A stretch of 64,000 bases of DNA from Paraescarpia echinospica (lineage: Eukaryota > Annelida > Polychaeta > Sabellida > Siboglinidae), in NCBI GenBank assembly GCA_020002185.1, contig CM034534.1, positions 30,523,851-30,587,850 on the forward strand. Direction: 5' to 3'. Below, piece after piece: positions 22,301 through 30,954 of this stretch; position 1 is the stretch's first letter, and each line of letters begins with the position of its first letter. A program made the position numbers and the translations under genes. The notes under the pieces are model-generated. The model saw only the letters and a list, made by a program, of their open reading frames with translations. It did no database searches and was not told where the DNA came from.

Positions 22301-24326
22301 AATTATTTACGGTACTTCGGAGCGCCAAAAATATGTCCCTACCATGTTTATTTTACACGTTTATTTAGTTGAGCAGGTTGTAAAGTTACCATTCAGAATA
22401 TATGATTCCCCTCAACGGAGCCTTGAGGATTTTAACCATATCTTCATCTCTGTCAGTTTGCTCTAATCTATGTTGTCATGTGACTATGTATGCGTGTCAC
22501 ATGACAACAGCTGTAAGATACTCATTGGAAGATTACTGAACATACTTCAGGATAGTTCGTTTTCAAATCAGAAACTTTCATTTTTCATATCAAGGTGTAT
22601 TTAATTTACCTGGTAGAGGCTTTCGTCAACGTATCACGTCGACGTCATCTGTACCGATGACGCTGAATGACGTCATCGTACAAGTGAGGCAGTTCGTATT
22701 TGCGCTCGTCTCTGTTGATGGGTGTTCTGGTTTTCCTGATCCAGATGGCTTCCTTGGTAGCTTTAAAAGAGCTACAGAAGGAGAAGTTCATCACCATACT
22801 CCCTGTGGACAAGGGAAAGACCACAGTCATCATGGAAACGAAAGAATACCAGAAAAAAATGAAAGAAATGCTAAGTGACGAAGCGACATATGAGAAGTTA
22901 AAGAAGGATCCGACCAAGAAATATAAGGCAGAACGCATCACTATGGTAACGTCCTTGGAGAAGGAGGGGAAGATCACCAAAGATCAATACTGATACTTGT
23001 ATTCTACGCTAGGAAAAGTACCATGGATGTACGGATCACCACAAATACACAAGAAGAGGGTGCCACTCAGACCAATTGTCGACTACAGCATAGCACACAG
23101 AGTATCCAGGGAATTGGCCAACATACTACAATCACTTGTTGGAAAAAGAGAACACCACACGGAAAACTCATAAGAACTGATGAAAGAAATGACAAATCTG
23201 AGAGTGGAAGAAGGAGAATCATTTGTAGTCATCCCATACGTGGAGGGGGTCTCAGAGAGAGTTCATCGAGTACCGAAGAACTATGGAGTAGCAACAGCCA
23301 TGCGTCCCCACACCACCCTCAGACGCCTGTTGCTACATCCCAAGGACAGAGTAGAGCTAGAAGAACAGGGCGAACTGGTGTACAAAATACCGTGCAAGAA
23401 TTGTGGTGCTGAGTACATACTATTCAAAACACGACTGGAGGAAAATGTAGACAAGGAACCCAACAGAAGAATCTGGCATATCAAGGAAGCCATCTGGATC
23501 AGAAAAATCAGAACACCCATCAACAGAGACGAGTGCTATTACGAACTGCCTCAGGTGTACGATGACGTCATTCAGCGTCATCGGTACTGATGAAGTCGAC
23601 GCGATACGTTGACGAAAGACTCTACCAGGTAAATTAAATACATCTTGGATATGAAAAATGAAAGTTTCTGATTTACTCATTGGAAGGTTTTAGCAAGGGG
23701 TGTAGCGGCACATCGAACCATCGATGCATCGCGATAGTCGATGTGACGATAATGTACTATCGATAGTAAATTGAACTAAACATTGATATCGTCTAGAATA
23801 CATCGAACTATCGTTAGAAGCGATAGTTGGCAGTCAGGTCAGCCGGGTACTTGTGCCATAGAAAAAAAAGTTAGTAAACTAGTAATGTGTGACACTATGC
23901 AGTTGCGTGTACTTAATCCAGCATAAACTAACACACATGTAGGCCTAAATGTATTAAAATGAGTAACGCGTAATGAAGAAGTTTCACATCGTTGTGCAAT
24001 CGTTTTACTGCCTGACACAGGCAGAAAAAACACTTAAACATCGGAATATCACTGACAGAAGACACACACCAGATCGACCTACCGTAGTCGAACGGCGATG
24101 GGTGAACAAGGTAGATAAATCCATTTGTCAACGTAAAAAGTCCAACAAGAACCCCTCCTCTGTCATTTGGGAAGTCGAATTCTTTCCCAGGTAACAAAGT
24201 CAGAGGTCCCCAAATGATATTGCTGTCGCCGTCTGCTTCATTACCGTATGCACGGACGGTTGCAGAATAAACGCAGAGAGGAGAAATAAAAGCGAATACA
24301 ATAAGCAATAAAACCAACTGTAACAT
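10300..24326 (-). CDS. prom: Prominin-like gene A (exons 1-10 of an incomplete gene)
   Basis: Prominins are pentaspan, cholesterol-binding glycoproteins of microvilli, cilia and other membrane protrusions. Ten exons were assembled on the minus strand: 24083-24326, 22228-22274, 20892-21100, 20136-20256, 18840-18906, 18399-18476, 18131-18210, 12285-12434, 10914-10988 and 10300-10360. All junctions are GT-AG, phases agree and no stop was seen. The product starts with a signal peptide (MLQLVLL...) and a segment like the human PROM1 N-terminus (GGVL...IYLVHP). A helix in exon 3 is followed by a CGG-type loop, a second helix spans exons 3-4, and the first large extracellular loop follows. Exon lengths and phases match gene B at 39549-63762. 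Introns hold a Penelope remnant (intron 1), a 41-bp minisatellite (intron 4) and a Gypsy element (intron 7). Exons after number 10 were not found; they may lie left of the window or be too diverged. Family call is confident; whether this copy is functional is inferred only from intact exons. Confidence 0.82.
10480..10690 (-). other. Conserved block in intron 9 of prominin A
   Basis: Minus-strand sequence alignable by eye with 59045-59225 in gene B: shared GAGAAACCAAATAAATGCAG, GATCTGGTA.G.CTG.ATTTGGCCT and TGTCAC.AATTGGCT.GC. It lies in the same intron and orientation in both genes. Either intron sequence retained since duplication, a regulatory element, or two copies of an old repeat. Confidence 0.6.
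10914..10988 (-). CDS. prom: Prominin-like A, exon 9
   Basis: 75 bp, phase 0, acceptor CTCTTCAG and donor GTAGGTGTG, the same donor as gene B. It encodes [20 protein letters not shown] then SNMDN, matching MPDLTAGAATMNDCLNTSLL in gene B. The intron after it is also alignable with gene B. Confidence 0.83.
10989..12039. other. Intron 8 of prominin A; no other gene seen
   Basis: Unassigned AT-rich sequence. Short ORFs here lack coding character. Confidence 0.5.
12040..12215. repeat. (TA)n, (GA)n and (CA)n compound microsatellite
   Basis: TA-rich run, then GAGAGAG, then CACA/CACG repeats. It lies 70-245 bases downstream of the exon 8 donor of gene A. Gene B has a (TA)n(CT)n tract in the equivalent position. 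Confidence 0.85.
12285..12434 (-). CDS. prom: Prominin-like A, exon 8
   Basis: 150 bp, phase 0 both ends, acceptor GTTTACAG and donor GTTACA. It encodes [14 protein letters not shown]...[14 protein letters not shown], then a Cys pair and NLTTNDLA...VTQ. The motif [10 protein letters not shown] is identical in gene B. It has two NLT sequons and two or three cysteines likely forming a loop disulfide. Confidence 0.87.
12435..13189. other. Intron 7 sequence of prominin A
   Basis: No coding feature or known repeat recognised. Confidence 0.4.
13190..13760 (+). mobile_element. LINE fragment (RT palm, 3' hairpin)
   Basis: Plus-strand RT remnant: [39 protein letters not shown] (YADD changed) and [19 protein letters not shown]. 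It is followed at 13634-13678 by the family hairpin (GTGGCTGCTA...TGGCAGTC). Same family as 33115-39085, 46010-47406 and 48021-53208. 5' truncated. Confidence 0.75.
13634..13678 (+). other. LINE 3' hairpin, copy 4
   Basis: GGCTGCTA pairs with TGGCAGTC. The C-G pair of the other copies is a G-C pair here. Confidence 0.65.
13805..13985 (+). repeat. 5' LTR
   Basis: 181 bp beginning TGGTGTAGTCTCC and ending AAGCTTTAACA, next to TGGCGCAGTC. It contains AATAAACAATG, a possible polyadenylation signal. A handful of differences from the 3' LTR suggest a moderate age. Confidence 0.9.
14142..15175 (+). pseudogene. Gypsy gag-like region with zinc knuckles
   Basis: A gag-like frame runs about 14180-14860 in pieces ([48 protein letters not shown]). 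Two CCHC-like knuckles lie near 15060-15170 ([15 protein letters not shown] and [11 protein letters not shown]). Frame breaks occur near 14855. Confidence 0.75.
15290..15600 (+). pseudogene. Gypsy aspartic protease
   Basis: Contains [15 protein letters not shown], the D-T/S-G catalytic triad of retroelement proteases, followed by IGLDIG and a flap-like segment. Confidence 0.7.
15723..16245 (+). pseudogene. Gypsy reverse transcriptase, N-terminal half only
   Basis: Motifs visible: [49 protein letters not shown] and [10 protein letters not shown]...MGL. It breaks off before the YADD loop and joins integrase near 16240. One frameshift lies near 16020. Confidence 0.8.
16225..17340 (+). pseudogene. 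Gypsy integrase, broken
   Basis: HHCC zinc domain ([15 protein letters not shown], ending SCNKC) and DDE core ([28 protein letters not shown] region, [19 protein letters not shown]), then a GPY/F-like tail near 17110-17200. Stops at 16404 and 16521 and a frame change near 16955. Confidence 0.8.
17403..17583 (+). repeat. 3' LTR
   Basis: 181 bp beginning TGGTGTAGTTTCTCC and ending AAGCATTAACT, followed by TGTAC, the target duplication copy. Same length as the 5' LTR. Confidence 0.9.
17589..18130. other. Intron 7 sequence of prominin A, right of the Gypsy element
   Basis: No coding or repeat feature recognised. Confidence 0.4.
18131..18210 (-). CDS. prom: Prominin-like A, exon 7
   Basis: 80 bp, phase 1 to phase 0, donor GTAACA. 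It encodes [20 protein letters not shown] and a further KQLKHLE, a coiled-coil heptad-like stretch nearly identical to gene B exon 7 (57293-57372). One of the best conserved exons. Confidence 0.87.
18399..18476 (-). CDS. prom: Prominin-like A, exon 6
   Basis: 78 bp, phase 1 to phase 1, acceptor ATTACAG and donor GTAAGA. It encodes [12 protein letters not shown]...VGGIDLHK, parallel to KLAPTIGGYVKD...PMGIDTDK in gene B. Exon length and both phases are identical to gene B. Confidence 0.8.
18525..18667. repeat. (CA)n, (TA)n and an 8-bp CACTCACG microsatellite
   Basis: CA run near 18527-18552, TA run near 18557-18585, and four copies of ACTCACGC at 18635-18667. Located in intron 5 of prominin A. 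Confidence 0.8.
18840..18906 (-). CDS. prom: Prominin-like A, exon 5
   Basis: 67 bp between GTGTTGCAG and GTAAGT, phase 0 to phase 1. It encodes [20 protein letters not shown], matching EIKHVLQDNF in gene B, the start of the coiled extracellular loop. It contains one NFT glycosylation sequon. Confidence 0.83.
19195..20135 (-). repeat. 41-bp minisatellite grown from the exon 4 splice donor, gene A (about 23 units)
   Basis: It starts at the first intron base after exon 4 of gene A. The period is 41 bp (for example CAGCTTA at 19506 and 19547 on the plus strand). In gene sense each unit reads like the exon end (ACAATACAATC), then a GTTAGTC donor-like core, then intron sequence. Units near 20040-20135 are closer to the exon, the middle block is very uniform, and the far end (19195-19450) is diverged. 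Confidence 0.9.
20136..20256 (-). CDS. prom: Prominin-like A, exon 4 (second transmembrane helix)
   Basis: 121 bp after acceptor TTTCAG, ending in phase 0 at GTGAGT. It encodes [15 protein letters not shown] and a loop ending [11 protein letters not shown]. By hand count 24 of 41 residues equal gene B. The last 24 bases plus donor are the seed of the 41-bp repeat that fills the following intron. Confidence 0.87.
20684..20790. repeat. CAG-rich minisatellite
   Basis: Repeats of CAGCAGCAGCC.GC.GCAACCAG (roughly 20-bp units built from CAG). It lies 100-210 bases downstream of the exon 3 donor of gene A. Gene B has a different GCCACT repeat in the same intron. Confidence 0.8.
20892..21100 (-). 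CDS. prom: Prominin-like A, exon 3 (first transmembrane helix)
   Basis: 209 bp after acceptor TTTCAG, ending in phase 2 at donor GTACGT. It encodes WYFTC, a hydrophobic helix, LRCGGYCGG (the Cys/Gly loop typical of prominin after helix 1), VPMSDSERR and the start of helix 2. It is two codons shorter than gene B exon 3, in the loop after CGG. Confidence 0.85.
21101..22227. other. Intron 2 of prominin A
   Basis: AT-rich, no coding feature recognised. A GATGAT/ATGATA-rich patch lies near 21190-21330. Confidence 0.45.
22228..22274 (-). CDS. prom: Prominin-like A, exon 2
   Basis: 47 bp between TTTACAG and GTAAGT, joining in phase 1 and ending in phase 0. With the base from exon 1 it gives 16 residues ([16 protein letters not shown]), parallel to VQHKVPKNISIPETEG in gene B. 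Support comes from the equal length and both splice sites matching. Confidence 0.78.
22532..23673 (+). mobile_element. Penelope-like element remnant with terminal inverted arms
   Basis: Flanked by the 13-bp direct repeat TACTCATTGGAAG (22519-22531 and 23674-23686), probably a target duplication. Plus-strand coding pieces: an RT N-terminal segment ([20 protein letters not shown], then the part ending [20 protein letters not shown]) and a GIY-YIG-like C-terminal part ([42 protein letters not shown]). The RT core is missing. The 3' end (23482-23673) is repeated as an inverted copy at the 5' end (22566-22763). Penelope elements often carry such inverted or tandem partial copies. Located in intron 1 of prominin A. 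Confidence 0.85.
22566..22763 (-). repeat. Inverted copy of the Penelope 3' end
   Basis: Reverse complement of 23482-23673, from CAAGGAAGCCATCTGGATCA through GATGACGTCATTCAGCGTCA to the CTGATT end. Small substitutions only. Confidence 0.85.
23807..23827 (-). other. Short palindrome in intron 1 of prominin A, conserved in gene B
   Basis: ACTATCGCTTCTAACGATAGT in gene sense pairs CTATCG with CGATAG. Gene B intron 1 has CTATCGCCTAACGATAG at 39886-39902. It sits within a wider CGAT-rich patch (23700-23840). Confidence 0.5.
24083..24326 (-). CDS. prom: Prominin-like A, exon 1
   Basis: 244 bp from the ATG. It encodes a hydrophobic signal peptide ending near CVYS and then the conserved GNEAD...WGPL segment and GGVL..L...IYLVHP, ending in phase 1 at donor GTAGGT. 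A GTG nine bases upstream is in frame, but the ATG at 24326 aligns with the gene B start. Counting by hand without gaps, about 45 of 81 residues equal gene B exon 1. Confidence 0.85.
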
Positions 24327-24445
24327 GTTTGTCACTGACCACGTCCGGTCTACATATACACACTGCTCTCGTTTCCCACTTCCGCTTCATGTTTGGATGG
24401 CAACGATTGGGTTACCCTAAGACGCTTTTCTATTCGTCGAAATTG
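24327..24445 (-). promoter_or_regulatory. Proximal 5' flank of prominin A, conserved with gene B
   Basis: Reading toward the ATG: CGACGAATAG (24430-24439), CCAATCGTTGCCATCC (24395-24410) and CGGAAGTGG within 24375-24385. The same three blocks in the same order and spacing precede gene B; the CCAAT block starts 84 bases before each ATG. CCAAT is a NF-Y type box, GTTGCCAT resembles half of an RFX X-box, and CGGAAGTG is an ETS core. Function is inferred from motif and conservation. Confidence 0.6.
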
Positions 24446-25384
24446 TGACTGCGTAATAATGTTTTATATGTGACGTCATGAATGCCAGTGCTGCTACAAC
24501 GGCGGTGTATGTAGATTATAACGTACACATTGATCAAGTATTTCTATACCCACCTAAACAAAATATAGTAGGGCCAACGGAAAATTTCTTCAGAAGTCAT
24601 ACAGAATAAACTAAATACCATACTTCTGAAAACAATACTTAGCGCATCAATAACAGATTAGCATATTATTGCTAGTAGTATCGTGCCCTGTACATGCCTT
24701 TCCATTACACGCGCCCCGTGTGAATGGCAGAAGAATCAGTGCCCTGTAATGTCGAATGAGGTCATATACATGTATAAGTGTTTAACCCATTCATGCCCAA
24801 AACTTACTGAACATGAAAAGTTTATGTTTTATTGTATTTTATTAGTCCATTTGGTTATGATAACATGGATTTTCAGTTTAATCAATATAGCAAGTTCCTA
24901 AAAGTGACATCTGAGGCGGTCCCTTTAGGGCCACCTGGGAGCCAGAGGGTACGTGAACATTGAGAACTGCGCTGGCCTGTTTGAACCATATGGGCGCCAG
25001 ATTGCACACGCAAACTTAACCAATAACCATATATTTACAAAGTACTTTGTCAAATAATTATGCCATATTTAAAAAACTTAATTTGTATCAATATAAACAA
25101 TGTTGTAGCGCGTTATCAAGTTAATACGACTGCGTGAAGCACTTTACACTTTACCCCTGGCAGAATTGTTCATTGCAATACTAACATGACTTATCTGGCC
25201 TCGCTATAATTATTGCGCTAACATTACGCCACCATTGTCGATACTCCACCATTGCCAGATGCTGAGTTAGATGGCTGAGTCAAATGGAGCAGCGTGGAGT
25301 AAACAAAATTGCTGAAACAACAAAACGGCAGCGAGAAGAGTCGAATACGTATGTCTACATGTTCGACTGCTGTCTACCTCAAGG
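24446..25384. other. Intergenic, no feature recognised
   Basis: Sequence upstream of prominin A beyond the conserved promoter block. No ORF with coding character. Confidence 0.4.
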
Positions 25385-25880
25385 ATTACACATGTCACAT
25401 CGGTCACATTTGTTACGCCTGTTACACCTGTCACACCGGTTACATATGTTACACCTGTCACATCGGTTACACATGTTACACCTGTCACACCGGTTACAGC
25501 TATCACAAATGTTACACATGTTACATATGTTACAACTTTTACACCGGTTACACCTGTCACAAATGTTACACATGTTACACCTGTCACACATGCAACGACT
25601 GTACCACACCTGTCACATCTGTTACACTTGTCTCAACGGTTACGCATGCTACACATGTTATTAATGTCACACCTGTCACACCTGTTACATCTGTCACACC
25701 TGCCATACATGTTTCACATGTGATATCACACATATGACACATGTTACACCTGTTACACCAGTCACACATGTTGTTCATGCCACATTTGTGCATGGCAACC
25801 TGTCACACCTGTCACACACGTCACACCTGTCACACCGGTTACACATGTTATACGTGTCACATATGTTGCACCAGATACCT
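25385..25880. repeat. 9-bp satellite, TGTYACAYC type
   Basis: About 500 bp of TGTCACACC/TGTTACACA-like 9-mers with higher-order mixing. The ORFs across it (T-C-Y or V-T-G-V repeats) are by-products of a period divisible by three. Confidence 0.9.
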
Positions 25881-27956
25881 GTTACACCTAATACAACAAA
25901 ACATTTTAAAGCGTCATATTCGGTTTAAGCTAGTAAGAAGCCCTGGTTCAGTCTCATCAATATTTGCGTGCAAAACAAATGCTATAATATTTTTAGAAGC
26001 ATCGCATCAAATTAGCTGACCCCAAATAAATGAAACAACCCCTCCATAACAAAATAATGTTTATTCAAGTGTGCAAATAAATTAATAGTTATACACTGTG
26101 CTCTCAATAAAATTATGTTACCATATAAACTAGGCTATCACTCAATATAATATATACATGACCCTCTCATGCCCATGTGGCTCTAAAGGGAGCAGTAAAA
26201 TATAATAAAATTTCCCCACGTTAAAAGCTAACGCCAGTCTTTTGAAAATTTGTGGCAGAGTTTATGCATATGTTATCTCAAAAAGCATATTACGTTTTTT
26301 CAAACACTTAGTATGAAGAGAATAATCACATCTGTTCGGTTTGTGGTCATGTGGTTTTTGAAGAAGACAAAATTCACGATAATGATGTCACTGGTGTAAT
26401 GTAAATTTTGAGAAAATCACTATTTTTGTTATCCACCTATGTTGACATACTCTCCCTAGTGACAATAATGAATAAAATATATTTTATTTTATAGCGCCAT
26501 ATCCCCGGATATAAAAACCTGTTCAAAGGCGCTTAATGCTCAAAATTACCATGGAAACGGGGGTCTGGCTAAAAAAGGTTCAATATATATTTTGCTCAGT
26601 AAGACCCAATTCATGCATTGGACAGAAAACATTTGTTTGCACAAATTAAAAAATAATCATATCTACCTGCCGTGTCTGGCCTTAAATACAACATTGTTAA
26701 AACATGATCGTTACAATACAACAATTATTTCACATATACAAAGTATAATATAATAAGAACCTAATGTGAAATTTAAATATACATTTGTAAATAAATAACT
26801 TATATAACATAGTGTCGTCTAAATATTGACTATCTAAAAATGTAACTATTTGCTACTTTAAAATCAATCAAGTAATTAAATTAAATAAATACTTAAATGC
26901 AGTATACAATAAACCATGTAATGACGTTAGAATTAAAATATTTTATATATGTGTCATTAACTGGGACTTAAAAAGTTCGATAGAGTCAGCGTCACGGATA
27001 TACAACGGCAGACCGTTCCAAAGGCCCGGTGCCGTCACGGAGAAACCCCGTCGACCGTATCATTCCATGTCGTAGCGAGGCATAGTTAGTAGATTGCTGT
27101 CAGCGGAACGAAGCCGGCGCCCTGGTGTATTATACGACGAGATCAAGTCTACAATGTACGCGGACGCGAGATGGTGTAACGCGCGGTATATCAACAGAAG
27201 AATCTTGTAGTTGATCCGCCATTGTACCGGGAGCCTGTGAAGAGCACAACGAGAGTGAGCGTGATGTGTTGATGGTCGCGACGGCATTGTCTCGTTATTA
27301 GGCGAACCGCCGAATGTTGCACCATTTGTAGCTTCTAGAATAAAAGCACTTTCACTTCAAAAACACAGCATTTCCATAATCCAGTCTGGAAGTAACACAT
27401 GCGTGTACGATCGTCTTGCACGCATGGGTTGTTAAATACTTTCTGATTTTAGCGATCTTGTGGAGCTGGAAATACGCCGACTGACGCGTGCGAGCGACTT
27501 GTGTAGACATACACAAAGTGCTGTCCACGAAGATGCCTATGTCCCGAACAAAAGATTAAGGTGATATATCACACCCACACACGTTGATTGTGTCAACAGT
27601 GGGTGGAGGCTTAGAGTAAGGAACACAGAAGACAATTGCCTGTGTCTTGGCCTCGTTTAACATGAAGTGTTTATCAATCATTCACAGGTTGATGGCAACG
27701 GTGCACCGCTCGATTCTTTCGATAGCACCGTCTACCTCGCAGGGTTGGTCCCGTGGGAATTCCCCGTAGAGTTGTATATTGCCCGCATACGTGTGATAGT
27801 TAACGTTGTGTTTGGCGAATATGGCGCTGATGGACATGCAGTAGATAGTGAACAGGAGGAGCCCAAGAACCGGCATCGGCGACTTTCGTTGCCATCGTCC
27901 GGTTGGATAATAAGTAAGATGTCAGCCATGCTAGTACTCGGCCTCGTATGTCGATC

Positions 27957-28284
27957 GAATGCATCTGCTGTAATAGCATTGTGTGATGCATGGTGTCGAA
28001 TGCATCTGCTGTAATAGCATTGTGTGATGCATGGTGTCGAATGCATCTGCTGTAATAGCATTGTGTGATGCATGGTGTCGAATGCATCTGCTGTAATAGC
28101 ATTGTGTGATGCATGGTGTCGAATGCATCTGCTGCAATAGCATTGTGTGATGCATGGTGTCGAATGCATCTGCTGTAATAGCATTGTGTGATGCATGGTG
28201 TCGAATGCATCTGCTGTAATAGCATTGTGTGATGCATGGTGTCGAATGCATCTGCTGCAATAGCATTGTGTGATGCATGGTGTC
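27957..28284 (-). repeat. 41-bp tandem expansion inside the CR1 RT palm (8 units)
   Basis: GCATCTGCTG recurs at 27961, 28002, 28043, 28084, 28125, 28166, 28207 and 28248. The single-copy counterpart codes for the stretch after DLTAAFDT. Since 41 is not a multiple of three, the frame cycles and yields long spurious ORFs. Confidence 0.95.
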
Positions 28285-28612
28285 GAATGCCGCAGTAAGA
28301 TCGAGTAGAATGAGCACTACTCCCTTTCGACGATCAAGTGCCTGGGTGATGTCGTCATGAATACGGACAAGAGCAGTTTCGGTGATGTGATGCGAGCAAT
28401 AGGCACTCTGGAAGGGAGAAAGAAGTTTGTTTTCGTCGATGTAGGGCCGAAGATCAGCCGCCAAATGCTTCTCCAACAACTTTGAAACAAAGCTGAGATT
28501 TGAAATTGGGCGGTAGTTCTTAATGTCATTTGCATCTATGCCAGTCTTCTTCAGCAGTGGCGTGACTAGCGCATGCTTCATATCGGATGGCACTGTCGCA
28601 GATTCCAGTGAT

Positions 28613-28750
28613 TACCCAGGGGGCCAAAGGCAGTTTTTTATGAAAGTAGACATGGAATGCTGTAAAAGGTTTGGCCCCAAAAATGATATCTACATATATC
28701 TAGGATCGTAACCTAGGTGGACAACATTGAAAAAAAGATATTGGAAACAC
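28613..28750 (+). repeat. Left TIR of the 2.48-kb element
   Basis: Starts TACCCAGGGGGCCAA. Shares GACATGGAATG.TGTAAAAGG, ATATATCTAGGATC and ACCTAGGTGGACAAC with the right end in inverted orientation. Confidence 0.88.
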
Positions 28751-29500
28751 GTAAACAGCACTTAAACAACATGCCCCTATACGCTAAAAGATGATGTTTG
28801 TGGTCATCATCAAATGTGTTATTTATACTTCATCTGAGCATATGGTGACGTTCTTACAACCTGTATATGTACCAGTTAAACCAGTGTTACTAATGCAGCC
28901 AAATTGTGCCAAATGAAAATTAAATCGACTTGGCCAGAAAAGAAATAGTGGTTGAAAATGCATTGCTTTTCAGGTCATTTTTTGGTATGTTTCGAATGAT
29001 ATTAACACATTTTTGTTAAAATGAGTCCCACATGTCCCATTTGTACTAAATTAGTTTCTCCTATGAATCTACTTTACAAAGGAATGAAAGGTATTAGAAT
29101 CCATGACTTTTAAACCAAAATGTAGGCGATGTCCTTCCCCTACCCCCTAAACACAACCGTCAAGCAAAATAAAGGAAAATCGCCTTGTTCAAATGTTAAC
29201 TTTTTTAAATTTTACTTTAACATATTAAATAACATTGCTTTAGGTAGCACTAGTTTATGAATAGTCTGAAAACATTTACCTCCAAATTAACAGAACATAA
29301 GACAATCTTGTCATAACTGGTCAGATACGGCGTAAACAACCATTTCTCACGCGTAACCATAACATGGATCGATTTCTCCCTTGAAAGTACTTATCGTTGC
29401 TCAGCAAACACAAATTTAACAGAACAGTAGTTATCTATGTCCACATATTTGAAGGTAGATTGTGCAAAAGCGTACTTGCTAGAAGGTTAACAGTTCAGCA

Positions 29501-30315
29501 TTAGAAGCGCTGCCAGTTTCTGTTGTCACTCTCTGATTCGCTGCTTTCGCTGTGGTCACATTTTGCAGCATTCATCTCACGGCTGCACTTTTTGACCGAT
29601 CCCTGGCAGCGACAACCAATATAACAGGCAATGTTTTTCTTAGCACATGAGCAGTTTTTGTTGCATCCTTTGGTGCAGCCACAGGATATGGTCTTTATCG
29701 TCTGCAGTGGGCAGGCAGGTTGTGTGGGTGCCACTGGAACAAGCTTGCCGTTATCCAGAACCCACCCATACTCTTCATACGGAGGGAAGACGGGCTTGCT
29801 GGCATAAGCACTCTTGTCTATCATAGTTACCAAAGCTGCACGTTTCAAATGCAGAAGAAATGCATCTTCTGTTGGTGGAAGTAAATTCAACAGCGTTGAC
29901 TTGTTGTTCAGGAACTTGTAAACTCGAAGCTTTCCAAGATCCGATCCTTCGAACGCATCGTCTTTGTTGGTGTACACAGCGATCGTAAGGTCCCTTGCCT
30001 GGTTGATCACGTCTACTGTTATAAGAGCGTCATCTTGTTCGGCAAAGTTCTCAAGTGCAGATATGTCCGTTGCCTTGCTGCGGTTCATCCACACCTTCTT
30101 ACCAGTGACATGTGGATAGCTGGTTGTGTCTCGCCCACTAAGGCTGTGCAGGAAGGGAAGTGCAAGATCTGCATATTAAATAGTCCTTTGGTCATTTGTT
30201 CTTGGCATATTACACACTTCGTGTAGTCAACTGTAATTTTGTCTTCGCGTCTTTTCTTTGACTGTTGCAGTGACACGACTCCACCAATCACCCGTTTTCC
30301 TGACTGGCTATTCAT
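29501..30315 (-). pseudogene. Rearranged nuclease/CXC-domain transposon protein
   Basis: N-terminus (from the ATG at 30315): MNSQSGKRVIGGVVSLQQSK, then KCVICQEQM, a Cys pair common at the start of this family. Near 30150 the sequence jumps out of frame to HSLSGRDTTSYPHVTGKKVW, equivalent to the HAFSGCDTTS nuclease motif but with Arg for Cys. The rest is one frame to 29501: LPPTEDAFLLHLKRA, YGWVLDNGKLVPV and a CXC (tesmin/TSO1-like) domain with CGCTKGCNKNCSCAKK and CRCQGSVKKC. The central part (several hundred residues) is deleted. It cannot encode a complete transposase. The family is one of uncharacterised proteins frequent in aquatic invertebrate genomes. Confidence 0.75.
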
Positions 30316-30954
30316 ATCGGCTCAGTTGTCTGCATCACAAATCCTATGTGTTAAAAGAACAGCATCATAAAACAACTATCCCAATTAATGTTAAATAATT
30401 ACAATTCATAATGTAATTGATCACAAAAAAAATAAAAAAAATAGTCCCATGTAGTTTGCACGTTTAATGTGTTGTGTTTATTGTAATACAGTGAAGCGTT
30501 TCGCACAAACCGGGGCGCTATTTGGGCCTCAAACGTACTATTAGACGCTAATGTTGTTAAACATTATATGCCTAAAATGATGTGGAATCACTGAATGAAT
30601 GCACTGAGGTATTAAATTTAGGCAAAATGTAGTTATAACGACGAAATCGAGGTGGGCCCGGATTCAAAACATTGCCGAAACATCTTAATTGGATGATGCA
30701 CAAACTTAGGACACGCAACAACGCATCTGCTTGCTAGAACCTCAGTTTCACATGCTAAGTCTAAGTCTAATGCCTATTTAAGAAGATTGTAAACATCCAC
30801 GTACTGCTGACATTACGTTTTGACATGTTTGTGATACGAATCGATTAATTTTCGAGCGTAAACAAACCGGTGTTATCGCTCATAAAAGGGCAAAATATCT
30901 AAACGGAAAGTGTTACAACGCTAGTTCGTTGTGGGTGCGGGCGGGCGTGTTTAG

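Noticed and set aside
25267..25793. Val-Thr-Gly and Tyr-Thr-Cys repeat ORFs
   Set aside because: Translations of the 9-bp satellite.
27732..28593. 220-codon ORF with repeated MHHTMLLQQMHS-like units
   Set aside because: A frame-cycling 41-bp expansion of an RT fragment, not a repeat protein.
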